The translations under genes were made by a program, and so were the position numbers. Source: Jeotgalibacillus proteolyticus (GTDB taxonomy: Bacteria; Bacillota; Bacilli; Bacillales; Jeotgalibacillaceae). From it: a stretch of DNA of 64,000 nt. How positions within the stretch are numbered: position 1 is the stretch's first letter; every line of letters starts with the position of its first letter. The DNA lies in NCBI RefSeq assembly GCF_002926065.1, contig NZ_PREZ01000003.1, positions 188,501-252,500 on the forward strand. The letters are read 5' to 3'. The notes beneath the pieces were generated by a model. The model did no database searches and was not told where the DNA came from. It saw nothing but the letters and a program-made list of their open reading frames with translations. This document shows positions 9,156-17,947 of the stretch, in pieces.

Positions 9156-9610
9156 GGTGCTTTCACCTCCTCCGGTTTTCCATCAGGGTAATTCGTTTTC
9201 TCCAGCTGATCCCCAATCCACTCTTCTCCATCTTCCCATTTTTCCTTCTTCCAGATCGGCACAATTTGTTTAATTCGTTCAATTGCGTATTCATTGGCTT
9301 CATAAGCATCCTTGCGATGAGGAGTTGAGACAGCGATCACAACTGCGATATCTGAGATTGCCAGTTTCCCGGTCCGGTGGGCAATGGCTACTTTAGCGTC
9401 CGGCCATTTCCCTTGAATTTCATTTCCGATTCTTTCGAGCTGTTTTTTTGCCATGGCAGGATAAGCTTCATATGTGAGAGAAAGTGTTCTTTTTCCTTTT
9501 GTGAACTCCCTGACTGTTCCGATAAAATTAACGATAGCGCCTGCTTCTGGACGAACGACCTTATTTGTGACTTCTTCGATCGAAATAACATCCGGTGTAA
9601 CCTCGTACAT
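9152..9610 (-). CDS. moaE: Molybdopterin synthase catalytic subunit MoaE
   Basis: Large subunit of molybdopterin synthase, 152 residues from the chosen start. It shows the conserved GAIVNFIGTVREFTKG region near residues 24-39, the YEAYPAMA segment, the HRTGKL motif and the catalytic lysine region WKKEKWEDGEEW near the C-terminus. AAAGGAGG lies 7 nt before the ATG at 9610, which overlaps the mobB stop by one base; an ORF extended to 9643 would ignore that RBS. Overlaps moaD downstream. Confidence 0.94.
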   Translation of the reverse strand: MYEVTPDVISIEEVTNKVVRPEAGAIVNFIGTVREFTKGKRTLSLTYEAYPAMAKKQLERIGNEIQGKWPDAKVAIAHRTGKLAISDIAVVIAVSTPHRKDAYEANEYAIERIKQIVPIWKKEKWEDGEEWIGDQLEKTNYPDGKPEEVKAP

Positions 9611-10131
9611 CACAACGCCTCCTTTATGTATTCGATGAACCATTGTCCGTATTTTTCCTTTTCACTAAATAAAAATGACGGAGTAGAATGATGCTCAAGT
9701 GATAACAAATCATCCACTATGACAAGGACAATATTTGTCATTTCATCTAAAAGGATAAAATCCTCTTTTTTACGTAGTAGAACGACTTTTGGATAAGGAG
9801 CTCTTTTAAAACCTTCCAACAGTATTCCATCCAAATCCAACTGCTGATACAGGTCAAGCAGCTGTTCAACAGACCAGGAATGATCCGCGTTTGTCAGCTG
9901 GACTGTCCCTCCACCTTCCACTGCTGAAAAGGCTGCCCCTGCATGAAGGTGACGGCTGGAGTCTTTTGTTTTAATAGAGCCGTCAGGAATCCCTCCATGA
10001 CCATGATGCTTAATAGAACCGATCTTTAGTCCCTTGCCCGATGCTTTGGCGATCATCGTTTCCGCTACCGAAGTTTTTCCGCTGTTTTGGTAGCCGATAA
10101 CCTGCAAGACAGGAGGCCCTACCATGGCCAT
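9610..10131 (-). CDS. mobB: Molybdopterin-guanine dinucleotide biosynthesis protein MobB
   Basis: GTP-binding protein of about 173 residues that assists MobA. A P-loop (GYQNSGKTS) lies at residues ~13-21, followed by the SIKHHGHGG motif and ILLEGFKR, both usual for MobB. It starts inside the end of moeA (13-base overlap) and its stop overlaps the moaE start by one base, so the operon is tightly packed. GAGGGCAG upstream of the ATG serves as RBS; an in-frame ATG two codons later is possible. Confidence 0.92.
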   Translation of the reverse strand: MAMVGPPVLQVIGYQNSGKTSVAETMIAKASGKGLKIGSIKHHGHGGIPDGSIKTKDSSRHLHAGAAFSAVEGGGTVQLTNADHSWSVEQLLDLYQQLDLDGILLEGFKRAPYPKVVLLRKKEDFILLDEMTNIVLVIVDDLLSLEHHSTPSFLFSEKEKYGQWFIEYIKEAL

Positions 10132-11384
10132 TTACTGCCCTCAGAGGCTTCAAGCAGCAGGACATCCACCTGATCGCCCTGCGTATACCCTCTGGTTCCT
10201 CCCGGCAAAGTGATGAGACAATCTGTACCGGCAAGTGAAGTTACAGCGTTTGACTTATTAAACCCGTTCGGTGCCGCCAAAAGCCCTGCTTCCTCGTAAA
10301 AAAGCTTACTTCTTACAAAGCGGGTAAAAGGGTTTGGCTTCGTGAAGTCTTCAGCAAGCGTTGCTTTTACCTTTAACAGATGCGGCTTTGAATCAAACTG
10401 CAGAAAGCGGACAACCGGACGAACCAGCAGCTCAAAGCCCACGTAGCAGGCTGATGGATTACCGGATAATCCAAAAAGGAGCTTTCCATCTAGATGTGCT
10501 GCTGTTGTCACGCTTCCCGGTCTCATCGCGATTTTATTAAAAAGGACCTCTGCGCCGAGTCTTTCGTAAACCGCTGGCAGTAAATCAAAGTCTCCTACCG
10601 ACACACCGCCTGTTGTAATGAGCATATCCACATCGCTCAATGCATCATGGATGGAGTGATAGCAGCTTTCTAAATCATCCTCAAGTTTTCCCAGTATTTT
10701 GACCTCAGCACCTGACCGGGTAATCTGTGCTGCGGTCATATAGGCATTGCTATTTCGAATTTTTCCTGGCTGAAGCTCTTCATTTACATCAAGAAGCTCT
10801 GTGCCTGTAGCAAAAACCCCGATTACTGGTTTTCGTGCTACCTCCACAAATTCATAGCCAAAGGTAGCAAGTACAGCCGTTACACCCGGGGTAATAACAG
10901 TACCCTTTTCAACAAGGACGGTTCCTTCCTCTGTGTCTTCTCCTTTAAAAGAAACATTATCTCCCGGCTGAAAAGCGCGTTTAATGGTCATTTTAGCTTT
11001 CCCGTTGACGGTCTCCTCTGAAGTAAGCTCAAACATGACGACCGCATCACATTCATCGGGAAGCTTTGCTCCTGTCATAATTCGCGCGGCTTGGAATGCC
11101 TCTACTTTCTTAGATGACACAAATCCCGCTCCAATCGTTTCTGTCACTGAAAACGTCACCGGATTTTCCCTCGTCGCGCCTTTTGAATCTTCTGCCCGAA
11201 TGGCAAAACCATCATAAGGAGACCGGTCAAATGGCGGTACCGGATGCGTTGCGATAATATCAGCAGCAAGCGTCCGCCCGAAGGCTTGTTCAATATGTAC
11301 CTGTTCTGTTGTGCCTTCTTTAACTAAAGCCATGACCCGTTCGACTGCTTCTCCTACCGTGATTGGCTTTCTTTTTTCCACCAT
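10119..11384 (-). CDS. moeA: Molybdopterin molybdenumtransferase MoeA
   Basis: MoeA inserts molybdate into adenylylated molybdopterin. The 421-residue protein has the family's four-part layout: PPFDRSPYDGFAIR near residues 50-63, the central GDNVSFKGED region, the MoaB-like fold with ITTGGVSVGDFD and GLSGNPSACYVGFE, and a C-terminal beta-barrel domain. It heads the minus-strand Moco operon. A GAGGAGAG RBS precedes the ATG, and the 101-base gap to the divergent moaC must hold both promoters. Confidence 0.95.
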   Translation of the reverse strand: MVEKRKPITVGEAVERVMALVKEGTTEQVHIEQAFGRTLAADIIATHPVPPFDRSPYDGFAIRAEDSKGATRENPVTFSVTETIGAGFVSSKKVEAFQAARIMTGAKLPDECDAVVMFELTSEETVNGKAKMTIKRAFQPGDNVSFKGEDTEEGTVLVEKGTVITPGVTAVLATFGYEFVEVARKPVIGVFATGTELLDVNEELQPGKIRNSNAYMTAAQITRSGAEVKILGKLEDDLESCYHSIHDALSDVDMLITTGGVSVGDFDLLPAVYERLGAEVLFNKIAMRPGSVTTAAHLDGKLLFGLSGNPSACYVGFELLVRPVVRFLQFDSKPHLLKVKATLAEDFTKPNPFTRFVRSKLFYEEAGLLAAPNGFNKSNAVTSLAGTDCLITLPGGTRGYTQGDQVDVLLLEASEGSKWPW

Positions 11385-11485
11385 TTTTCTCTCTCCTCTC
11401 CTTTAAGGTGTCTGTAATCTCCTGGCCGGTTTAGCCCTGCATGATACAATAGCTTTATACTAACTATATAAAAGAGGTGCTAGTT

Positions 11486-11989
11486 GTGTCTGAGTTTACA
11501 CATTTTAACGATCAGGGCAGAGCGAAAATGGTTGATATTACCGAGAAAAAAGAAACAAGCCGCGCTGCAACTGCCCAATCAAGTATTCTTGTAAATGAAG
11601 AAATTTATCTAAATATTACCAATCACAAAATGAGAAAAGGGGATGTCCTTGCAGTAGCGCAGGTTGCCGGGATTATGGCTGCTAAGCAAACCTCCACGAT
11701 TATCCCCATGTGCCATCCTCTGCCTCTTTCAGGAATTGATCTATCATTTGAATGGAAAAAAAGACAAAACGGCTATGAGCTTTCCATTCAGGCTGCTGTT
11801 AAAACGAAGGGAAACACAGGAGTTGAAATGGAGGCTTTGACCGCTGCATCCGTTTGTGCGCTAACGATTTATGATATGTGTAAAGCAGTTGATAAAGGGA
11901 TGGTAATCGGAGCCACCTTTTTAAAAGAAAAAACGGGCGGTAAAAATGGCGACTATCACCGTACAGCCATTCCTTCCACAGAGCTCTAA
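11486..11989 (+). CDS. moaC: Cyclic pyranopterin monophosphate synthase MoaC
   Basis: MoaC turns the MoaA product into cyclic pyranopterin monophosphate. The 167-residue protein has the [12 protein letters not shown] motif, and [12 protein letters not shown] with YDMCKAVDK carries the catalytic lysine and aspartate. The GTG at 11486 (MSEFTHF) is preceded by AAAGAGGTG at 6 nt. An upstream in-frame GTG at 11477 lies inside that RBS and is unlikely. Divergent from moeA and convergent with moeB. A TGATACAAT sequence at 11442-11450 resembles an extended -10 box. Confidence 0.94.
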   Translation: MSEFTHFNDQGRAKMVDITEKKETSRAATAQSSILVNEEIYLNITNHKMRKGDVLAVAQVAGIMAAKQTSTIIPMCHPLPLSGIDLSFEWKKRQNGYELSIQAAVKTKGNTGVEMEALTAASVCALTIYDMCKAVDKGMVIGATFLKEKTGGKNGDYHRTAIPSTEL

Positions 11990-12005
11990 CTAAACACGAT
12001 TGAAT

Positions 12006-12046
12006 GACCCCCACTCTTAGCTCAAGCCTTGAAGTGGGGGTCTTTT
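12006..12046. terminator. Bidirectional terminator between moaC and moeB
   Basis: Perfect 10-bp stem (GACCCCCACT at 12006-12015 with its complement at 12033-12042) and TCTTTT after it serve moaC. A second small hairpin, TTTTCACT-TT-AGTGAAAA at 12043-12060, follows directly and could help end the convergent moeB transcript. Confidence 0.85.
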
Positions 12047-12151
12047 CACTTTAGTGAAAAATGGGAAATTTACTAGTTTATGTTTTCCCTTGATTTTTCC
12101 CAGCAAACATTAGCCCTGCTTAAAATACTGCCATGTTCATTTGAATATCTT

Positions 12152-13177
12152 TTAGCTAAATACTCTGTGATAGGTTTTCTTTGCCTCTATCATATCGCTC
12201 GTTCCGTGAATGAGTACACGTCCATCCTGAAAAATGACCATCCGTTTGGCATCGATTTCTACACTCAGTAAAAAAGGGTTATACTGAACCGGAAGTCCCT
12301 GGGTTGAAAAAATAGTATGAAGATCATCAAGATTCACTCTTTTTTTCTCAGCCGGCCGGATTTGAATCGTATCTCTCCCGCAAAGGACTGCCGTTTTTAA
12401 TGTATGCTCTGAGGATAAATACGGATAAGTTGGGGATTCCCCGCAGGATGGGCAGCTGCTCTTTTTTAGTTTGCCTACACCAATACTTGAATGAGTGTTT
12501 CGCCATAAATCAAAGGTTGTCAGTTTGCCGCTCAGAGAATTTAAATCCTCCACTAAAATTTTTAATGCATCCGCTACCTGGTAGGACACCACCATCCCTA
12601 CTGCAGCACTGATGATTCCAGCTGTATCACAGGTTTGACCGCCCGCTGACGGCACCTTGTCCCACAGACAGTTAATGCAAGGCGTCTTTCCTGGAAGAAT
12701 CGTGAACGTCATGCCATAGCTGCCGACACATGCCCCGTAAATCCAGGGAAGGGCAAGCTTTTGGGCCACATCATTGATAACAAGCCTGGTGTCATAATTA
12801 TCAGTCGCATCAATGATTAAATCCGCCTCTTCAGCAATTGAGAGCAGATCAGCATAAGCTGCATCTAAAACCTTTGCCTCAATGCTCACAAATCGATTAA
12901 TCTGCTCAAGACGATATTTGGCCGCAATTGCCTTAGGCAGTCTCTTTATTGCGTCCTGTTCACTATAGAGCTGCTGTCTTTGGAGATTACTCTCTTCTAC
13001 ATAATCCCGGTCAACGATCGTAATTTTGCCGACCCCTGCCCTGACAAGTGCTTCAGCATTTCCTGTCCCAAGCGCTCCAGCTCCAATCAATAGCACATGT
13101 TTTTTCCCTATTAATTTCTGTCCTTCTATTCCAATCGGACTGAATAATTCCTGTCTTGAGTAACGATCCTCCAGCAC
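12152..13177 (-). CDS. moeB: MoeB/ThiF-family adenylyltransferase
   Basis: E1-like enzyme of 341 residues that adenylylates the C-terminal glycine of MoaD (and perhaps ThiS) before sulfur transfer. Visible features: RYSRQ near residue 5, the nucleotide-binding GAGALGTGNAEALVRAG, the DRDYVEESNLQRQ metal/ATP region, DATDNYDTR, and two zinc-binding cysteine pairs (CINC and CPSC). The C-terminal ~100 residues form an extension after the zinc pair. GTG start with AAGGGGAG 6 nt upstream. Encoded opposite moaC at the edge of the Moco island. MoeB versus ThiF cannot be separated with certainty by eye; context favours MoeB. Confidence 0.88.
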   Translation of the reverse strand: MLEDRYSRQELFSPIGIEGQKLIGKKHVLLIGAGALGTGNAEALVRAGVGKITIVDRDYVEESNLQRQQLYSEQDAIKRLPKAIAAKYRLEQINRFVSIEAKVLDAAYADLLSIAEEADLIIDATDNYDTRLVINDVAQKLALPWIYGACVGSYGMTFTILPGKTPCINCLWDKVPSAGGQTCDTAGIISAAVGMVVSYQVADALKILVEDLNSLSGKLTTFDLWRNTHSSIGVGKLKKSSCPSCGESPTYPYLSSEHTLKTAVLCGRDTIQIRPAEKKRVNLDDLHTIFSTQGLPVQYNPFLLSVEIDAKRMVIFQDGRVLIHGTSDMIEAKKTYHRVFS

Positions 13178-13269
13178 CTTTCGCTCCCCTTCCTGCCATT
13201 CCTCTATCTTTTTTTATCTTTTCGATCATTTACTATTTTAAAAAGTTTGTCATTTAAACATAGCAATAA

Positions 13270-13797
13270 TTAGAATTTCGAACAAGATATTGGATTTTTC
13301 TTTAATTCTAACAGCATATATTCTTCATTTATATAATTCTCCTTGATTTTTAGAGCCTTTTTCTCTACACCGTATGTTTTAAATCCAAGTGAAGTATATA
13401 ATCCTTTTGCACCCGCGTTTCCTTCAGCTACCGTCAACAGTATTTGCTCTACATGCTCCAGCTGATAAGCTTGCCTGATGGCCGTCCTCATTAATTCACC
13501 TGCTGCTCCGCCTCTTCGATCCATAGGATTTACATATACTGCTACAATCAAGGCTTTATGTCTAAGCTTGAGAGCATAGTATGGAATAAGCGTTACTACC
13601 CCTATTAGCTTCTTATGCTTAAACGCTCCGAATGTGTAAGAGCTGCCTGAATTAAGCTGGTCAATTGTTTCTTGAAGCGGTGCCGTACATTTTTCTTCAT
13701 AGCTTGATGAGTAAGCATCAGGATGTTCCTTCAGCGCTTTTAGTCTTAACTCTCTGTATTCTTCTGCATATTCTCCAGAAAGCTGTTTAACGAGCAT
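13270..13797 (-). CDS. GNAT family N-acetyltransferase
   Basis: A 175-residue protein with the GNAT fold: beta strands around VAVYVNPMDRRGGAAGELM (acetyl-CoA binding motif A, residues ~88-106), followed by VAEGNAGAKGLYTSLGFKTYG (motif B). The substrate is unknown. CAGGAGG lies before the ATG. It stands alone upstream of moeB on the same strand with a 92-base gap and no visible terminator between them, so read-through into moeB is possible. Confidence 0.8.
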   Translation of the reverse strand: MLVKQLSGEYAEEYRELRLKALKEHPDAYSSSYEEKCTAPLQETIDQLNSGSSYTFGAFKHKKLIGVVTLIPYYALKLRHKALIVAVYVNPMDRRGGAAGELMRTAIRQAYQLEHVEQILLTVAEGNAGAKGLYTSLGFKTYGVEKKALKIKENYINEEYMLLELKKNPISCSKF

Positions 13798-13980
13798 TTC
13801 TTTACCTCCTGTACCCCTATAGTTTCCTCATATTATTTATTACTTCACAAAATGTTTTAACAAAGTATAGCTGTTTTCGAATTGATAGGGAAAGAGTTTT
13901 TTAAAAGAGTTCGCACTTTCCATCCCAAAAGATGAGATTTATTACAAAAAGATGTTATTTCTCCAAAAGCACATCGAGGA

Positions 13981-14005
13981 GTTTTATTCCGAATGAAACG
14001 GGTAA
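13981..14005 (+). promoter_or_regulatory. Candidate sigma-B promoter of the DUF3243 gene
   Basis: GTTTTA at 13981-13986 and GGGTAA at 14000-14005, separated by 13 bases, closely match the Bacillus sigma-B pattern GTTTAA-N(12-15)-GGGWAW. The predicted start point is about 35 bases before the start codon. Confidence 0.6.
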
Positions 14006-14045
14006 CCAATTATTGTAACGCAAACTAATATCAGGAGGTTTTATC

Positions 14046-14354
14046 ATGAGTATCGAAAATAAAGTAGAGAACGAGATGCAACAGACTGATAACCAGAAAA
14101 AAGAGGAAATTCTTCAGAGCTTTGACCGCTTTAAGAACTATCTTGGAGATCAGGTATCCAAGGGAGAAAAAATGGGCTTAGGTGAAGAATCATTAGCTAA
14201 AGGCGCAGAAAAAGTAGCAGATTACTTAGCCAAGCATGAAGAGCCGCGCAACTCTGAAGAGAAACTGCTTCAGGAGCTATGGAAAGTTGGCGACAAGGAT
14301 CAGCAGCATCACCTTGCACATATGCTTGTCCGTATGGCACAAAACACAAACTAA
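14046..14354 (+). CDS. DUF3243 domain protein (YmfJ-like)
   Basis: A 102-residue acidic, soluble, helical protein. The DUF3243 core is clear: FKNYLGDQVSKGEKMGLGEE, KVADYLAKHEEPRN and LLQELWKVGDKDQQHHLAHML. The molecular function is unknown; the family is widespread in Bacillus. The N-terminal ~25 residues are a Gln/Glu-rich extension. RBS AGGAGG lies 8 nt before the ATG. A sigma-B-like promoter upstream and its own terminator downstream make it a single-gene unit, possibly stress-induced. Confidence 0.82.
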   Translation: MSIENKVENEMQQTDNQKKEEILQSFDRFKNYLGDQVSKGEKMGLGEESLAKGAEKVADYLAKHEEPRNSEEKLLQELWKVGDKDQQHHLAHMLVRMAQNTN

Positions 14355-14372
14355 ATTAACCAATGAAACCTG

Positions 14373-14400
14373 CCCATTACATTGTGTAATGGGTTTTTTT
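14373..14400 (+). terminator. Terminator of the DUF3243 gene
   Basis: Perfect 9-bp stem CCCATTACA / TGTAATGGG with a 3-nt loop and seven T residues. Confidence 0.85.
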
Positions 14401-14481
14401 ATGTAAATAAAACTAAGCTTCATAATGATTGATATTTACTTATAGCAACTGCCCTATGATGAACTAAACTTAGTAATTTGT

Positions 14482-14608
14482 AGTTGATTGCAGCGGAAGG
14501 GGGCGACTCCTGCGGGATGAAGCGGAAAAGCTGAGATCCACTTGCGAAGCAAGTTAGCTCAGCTTCCGCCCCGCGGAAAGCGTCCCCCTGAAGCGGAAAT
14601 CAACACGC
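14482..14608. repeat. GC-rich palindromic repeat, copy 4 (inverted orientation)
   Basis: About 127 bases with the same core as the array at 6579-7176 but in the opposite orientation: GTTGATTGCAG start, GGGGGCGACTCCTGCGGG, inner stem CTTGCGAAGCAAG, and a GCGGAAATCAAC end. It sits in the 485-base gap between the DUF3243 gene and padR. The rest of that gap (14609-14839) is AT-rich and I see no gene in it. Confidence 0.85.
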
Positions 14609-14839
14609 TTATTTTTAAAACCCTTCCCCCTAACATCCACCATTAGAAGGACACATCAGTTACTCTTATCAATTATCCTTCCGCCCATTAAAAGCCATTA
14701 AGTTTACAGGAATAATACAATTTGTAAATTCCCTGTTAAGCCTTTCATTATAAGGTTCCATCCCCTTAACCTCTTTGATAAAATCACATAGTAGCATTCC
14801 GATATCGATTTACAATATCAAGAAAAAGGAGGCTGTTTT

Positions 14840-15148
14840 ATGGAGGATAAAGTTTTACGAAAGCTTTTCCTCGGCTTCATCCACATTCACATTCTTCATC
14901 ATGCACAGGAAGAACCTATTTACGGAACATGGATGGTGGAGGAGCTTAGAGAGCATGGATATTCCATATCCTCTGGCACACTGTACCCTATCCTCCACTC
15001 AATGGAAAAGGACGGCCTTTTACACAGAGAAGACCGAAACGTGCAAGGAAAAATAAGAAAATATTACCGGACAACAGAAACCGGGGACAAGCTTTTAATT
15101 GAAGCACGTCTAAAAGCTTATGAGCTTTTTAAGGAGATTAAGGAATAA
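14840..15148 (+). CDS. PadR family transcriptional regulator
   Basis: A 102-residue winged-helix regulator. The PadR domain spans nearly the whole protein: HIHILHHAQEEPIYGTWMVEEL, SSGTLYPILHSMEKDGLL, and the wing with RKYYRTTETG. PadR proteins usually repress a neighbouring transporter or detoxification gene. Here the chromate transporter starts 15 bases after the stop in the same direction, so the regulator likely controls itself and chrA. RBS AAAAGGAGG precedes the ATG. The ligand is unknown. Confidence 0.88.
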   Translation: MEDKVLRKLFLGFIHIHILHHAQEEPIYGTWMVEELREHGYSISSGTLYPILHSMEKDGLLHREDRNVQGKIRKYYRTTETGDKLLIEARLKAYELFKEIKE

Positions 15149-15163
15149 AGAAGGGAGTCAACA

Positions 15164-16351
15164 ATGAAACCGGAAATTACTTTTCAATCATTACTTCAAA
15201 TACTAATCATTTCAACCCGCTTAGGCCTGACTTCTTTTGGCGGACCTATTGCCCATCTTGGTTATTTTCATGATGAGTACGTTCGCAGGAGAAAATGGAT
15301 TGATGAAAAAACGTACGCTGACCTGGTCGCTCTATGTCAATTCCTTCCTGGTCCGGCAAGCAGCCAGGTTGGAATTGGCATAGGGGTTCTCAGAGCCGGG
15401 ACGCTTGGCGGGATAATTTCGTTTATCGGTTTTACGCTGCCGTCGGTACTAGCTCTCATCATCTTTGCCCTAGTTGTCCAAAGCTTTGATGTTGCAAATG
15501 CCGGCTGGCTTCAAGGACTGAAAATCGTTGCTGTGGCAGTCGTTGCGCATGCCATTATTGGAATGGCCAAAAACCTGACGCCTGATCTTCAAAGAAAGGC
15601 TATAGCCCTTATCGCATTAACGATTACACTTCTGTGGCAAAGTACTTTCTCACAGGTTGGTGTGATCTTACTCGCCGGTTTAGCAGGCTTTATCTTATTT
15701 AAACAACAGCCCGGTGACGATAAGCAATCTTTCGTCTTTCCTATCTCCAAACGTTTTGGGGCAATATGCTTAACTCTATTTTTTGCTTTTTTAATCCTGC
15801 TTCCGATCGCGAGAGATATAACACAAGCGAACTGGATAGCGATGTTTGACAGCTTCTACCGTTCAGGTTCTTTGGTTTTTGGAGGAGGACATGTGGTTCT
15901 TCCCTTACTGGAGCGTGAATTTGTACCTACCGGCTGGGTAAGTGAAGAAGCCTTTTTAGCCGGATATGGAGCTGCTCAGGCTGTTCCCGGTCCCTTATTT
16001 ACATTTGCCGCTTATCTTGGGGCTGTCATTAATGGCTGGCAGGGCGGACTTCTTGCATCCTTGGCCATATTTCTGCCGGCTTTCCTTCTGATTTTAGGCG
16101 CCCTTCCATTTTGGAACCAGCTTAGACAAAACGCTACGATTAAAGGAGCATTAATGGGTGTTAACGCTGCCGTAGTAGGGATCTTAATTTCTGCATTTTA
16201 TTTTCCTATCTGGACCAGCTCCATTATGGCACCGGTCGATTTTGCATTTGCTGCTATTTTATTCAGCATGCTGGTTTATTGGAAGCTTCCTCCATGGGTC
16301 ATTGTTCTGACAGGAGCAATCGGCGGCACATTCATTTCATACGTATTATGA
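15164..16351 (+). CDS. chrA: Chromate transporter ChrA (CHR family)
   Basis: Membrane protein of 395 residues with two CHR domains. The N-terminal half has GLTSFGGPIAHLGYFHDEYV and FLPGPASSQVGIGIG; the C-terminal half has the related SLVFGGGHVVLPLLEREFV and QAVPGPLFTFAAYLG. Known long-chain CHR proteins expel chromate from the cytosol; sulfate-related substrates are possible. About ten hydrophobic segments. RBS AAGGGAG precedes the ATG. It follows padR in the same transcript and ends at its own terminator. Confidence 0.88.
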   Translation: MKPEITFQSLLQILIISTRLGLTSFGGPIAHLGYFHDEYVRRRKWIDEKTYADLVALCQFLPGPASSQVGIGIGVLRAGTLGGIISFIGFTLPSVLALIIFALVVQSFDVANAGWLQGLKIVAVAVVAHAIIGMAKNLTPDLQRKAIALIALTITLLWQSTFSQVGVILLAGLAGFILFKQQPGDDKQSFVFPISKRFGAICLTLFFAFLILLPIARDITQANWIAMFDSFYRSGSLVFGGGHVVLPLLEREFVPTGWVSEEAFLAGYGAAQAVPGPLFTFAAYLGAVINGWQGGLLASLAIFLPAFLLILGALPFWNQLRQNATIKGALMGVNAAVVGILISAFYFPIWTSSIMAPVDFAFAAILFSMLVYWKLPPWVIVLTGAIGGTFISYVL

Positions 16352-16353
16352 AA

Positions 16354-16388
16354 GAAGCGGCGTATAACGAAACGCCGCTTCTTTTTTA
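16354..16388 (+). terminator. Terminator of the padR-chrA unit
   Basis: Perfect 10-bp stem (GAAGCGGCGT with its complement at 16372-16381) with an 8-nt loop and a T-run. Confidence 0.85.
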
Positions 16389-16421
16389 TCAACTTTTGAA
16401 GTCCCCTTAATTTAACGACAT

Positions 16422-16452
16422 AAAAAACCCCCAGCTGTTTAAACTGGAGGTT
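16422..16452 (-). terminator. Terminator of the YtxH gene
   Basis: Nine-base arms (AACCCCCAG at 16426-16434 and CTGGAGGTT at 16444-16452) with one mismatch; six U residues follow on the minus strand. Confidence 0.7.
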
Positions 16453-16475
16453 GTGCATACAAGTATGGGTGTTAA

Positions 16476-17066
16476 TTAAGAATCACGACCCCGGGATCCT
16501 GGAATATCCCCCTGAGGTGAAGCGTTTGTCGTTTGGGCACTTCTTTGATTTAAAGAAGCGGACTGAGAGCCAGTGCTCTGATTTGAAGAGCTGCTTCCTT
16601 CGTTATCTGTAAGCTCGCTGCCTGCTGCAGCAACCTCACTTCCTGCATCTGTTACCTGGCTGCCGATATTTTTAATTTCATCTTTTGTATCGACGGCTGT
16701 AGATACGATGTCAGAAGCGTTTTCTTTGATATCCTCAATTTGAGGAACTACATCATCATTTACTTTTTGATATAAATTTTGGGCATCATTCATGGCAGTT
16801 TTTAATGTGGATACTGCAGACATTATGCGCTCCTGCAGATCATTTTTCACCTCTGAAGGATTTTCTTTCACTTTGGAGACCAGACCCATTGTTGAATCCT
16901 TCACTCCGCGGCTGCCGGATGTCACCTTCTTGCGTGTGTTTGAATCCAGCAAAGTAATCGCACCGCCTACAGCAGCTCCAATCAAAATACCTTTTAAGAA
17001 TTTTCCGTTTTTTTCATTTTGAGAATTTTGCTGAGAATTTGTAGAATATCTTTGAGTCTCTTCCAT
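16476..17066 (-). CDS. YtxH domain general-stress-type protein
   Basis: A 196-residue protein with one N-terminal membrane segment (FLKGILIGAAVGGAITLL, residues ~23-40) of YtxH type. A long helical, Lys/Glu/Asp-rich stretch to about residue 135 follows, then a low-complexity tail rich in Ser, Gln, Asn and Gly. YtxH proteins are small membrane-tethered stress proteins of unknown mechanism. RBS AGGAGG. A sigma-B-like promoter upstream fits the known stress control of B. subtilis ytxH. The polar tail is longer than in typical members. Confidence 0.8.
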   Translation of the reverse strand: MEETQRYSTNSQQNSQNEKNGKFLKGILIGAAVGGAITLLDSNTRKKVTSGSRGVKDSTMGLVSKVKENPSEVKNDLQERIMSAVSTLKTAMNDAQNLYQKVNDDVVPQIEDIKENASDIVSTAVDTKDEIKNIGSQVTDAGSEVAAAGSELTDNEGSSSSNQSTGSQSASLNQRSAQTTNASPQGDIPGSRGRDS

Positions 17067-17115
17067 CGTAAAAAGCCTCCTATAAAATTAATATATTTAA
17101 TGTATTAATTTTGTA

Positions 17116-17141
17116 GTTCCCGCATATCTCAAAACGTAAAC
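17116..17141 (-). promoter_or_regulatory. Candidate sigma-B promoter of the YtxH gene
   Basis: On the minus strand GTTTAC (17141-17136) and GGGAAC (17121-17116) are 14 bases apart, each one base off the sigma-B consensus. Confidence 0.6.
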
Positions 17142-17143
17142 GT

Positions 17144-17863
17144 TTAATTCTCCTCGCTTAGCCGCGCAAAAACGATCCAATCGCCCAATTCTGTCTGGCT
17201 GAGCCCTACTCCAACATAGCCATTCTCCAGGAAATCCCTATGCCTCAGGGTCTTATCAAGCCTTATATGGACAAAGGAAGTATCGTCTACAGGAAATTTA
17301 TTTGTAAGGTGTTTGTAAAAAATGTAACGAAGTGAACCTTCGTATTTCTCTTTCACTTTGACAATCATCAGCCCTTGAGAAAATTTATCTTTAATAGAAG
17401 CGATATTTTTAGGAGACACCGTACAGCATAAATGAGTGAAATAATCAGTAGAATGCCTTAATTGCTGCATGAGTACCTTTGCCATCGTCTTTTGAAGATC
17501 ATTGCCTCTGTAGTCGCTTCTTACTAAAGAAATCTCCTGATGAACCACCTTCATTTGCTCCTTAAACGGCAGATCAAGGTCATGACCAATATTTTCTTCA
17601 TCATCGCCAGGGTAAAGAAGCGCTCTTGCGGCGATCAGTTCATCCTCCACAAAGGCACCTATCATCAGTCCCCCGCCTTCAAAAATATAAATAATTTCAT
17701 CCTCTGTTAATGGCTGCAGTGTGTCCTGATCCTCAAGACCCTCAACAATTTCTTCCTGTAAAAACTGAAATAGCTCTTTATCCTGATCATTTAATGGTCT
17801 TACAGTAAACGGTTTTGTCTTTTCAGTTGATAAATGGATTACTTCTCCTTGAAATAGGTGCAT
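17144..17863 (-). CDS. GNAT family N-acetyltransferase
   Basis: A 239-residue protein with an N-terminal GNAT domain: an acidic helix-rich start, VEDELIAARALLYP, then EISLVRSDYRGNDLQKTMAK as acetyl-CoA binding motif A, and CTVSPKNIASIKDKFSQGL as motif B. The last ~70 residues form an extra domain. The substrate is unknown. I chose the ATG at 17863 because AAAGGAGA lies 9 nt upstream; that RBS would be inside the longer ORF starting at 17887. Divergent from the YsnB-like gene. Confidence 0.75.
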   Translation of the reverse strand: MHLFQGEVIHLSTEKTKPFTVRPLNDQDKELFQFLQEEIVEGLEDQDTLQPLTEDEIIYIFEGGGLMIGAFVEDELIAARALLYPGDDEENIGHDLDLPFKEQMKVVHQEISLVRSDYRGNDLQKTMAKVLMQQLRHSTDYFTHLCCTVSPKNIASIKDKFSQGLMIVKVKEKYEGSLRYIFYKHLTNKFPVDDTSFVHIRLDKTLRHRDFLENGYVGVGLSQTELGDWIVFARLSEEN

Positions 17864-17947
17864 ACTTTTGTATCTCCTTTGTGTCATTTCATTTCAATTT
17901 TTATTTGATACAATAGTTTAACATGAAACCTGATTGGAGCCGATAAG

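Noticed and set aside
11385-11485. Moco riboswitch in the moeA/moaC gap
   Set aside because: The gap is only about 100 bases and I see no structured RNA element in it.
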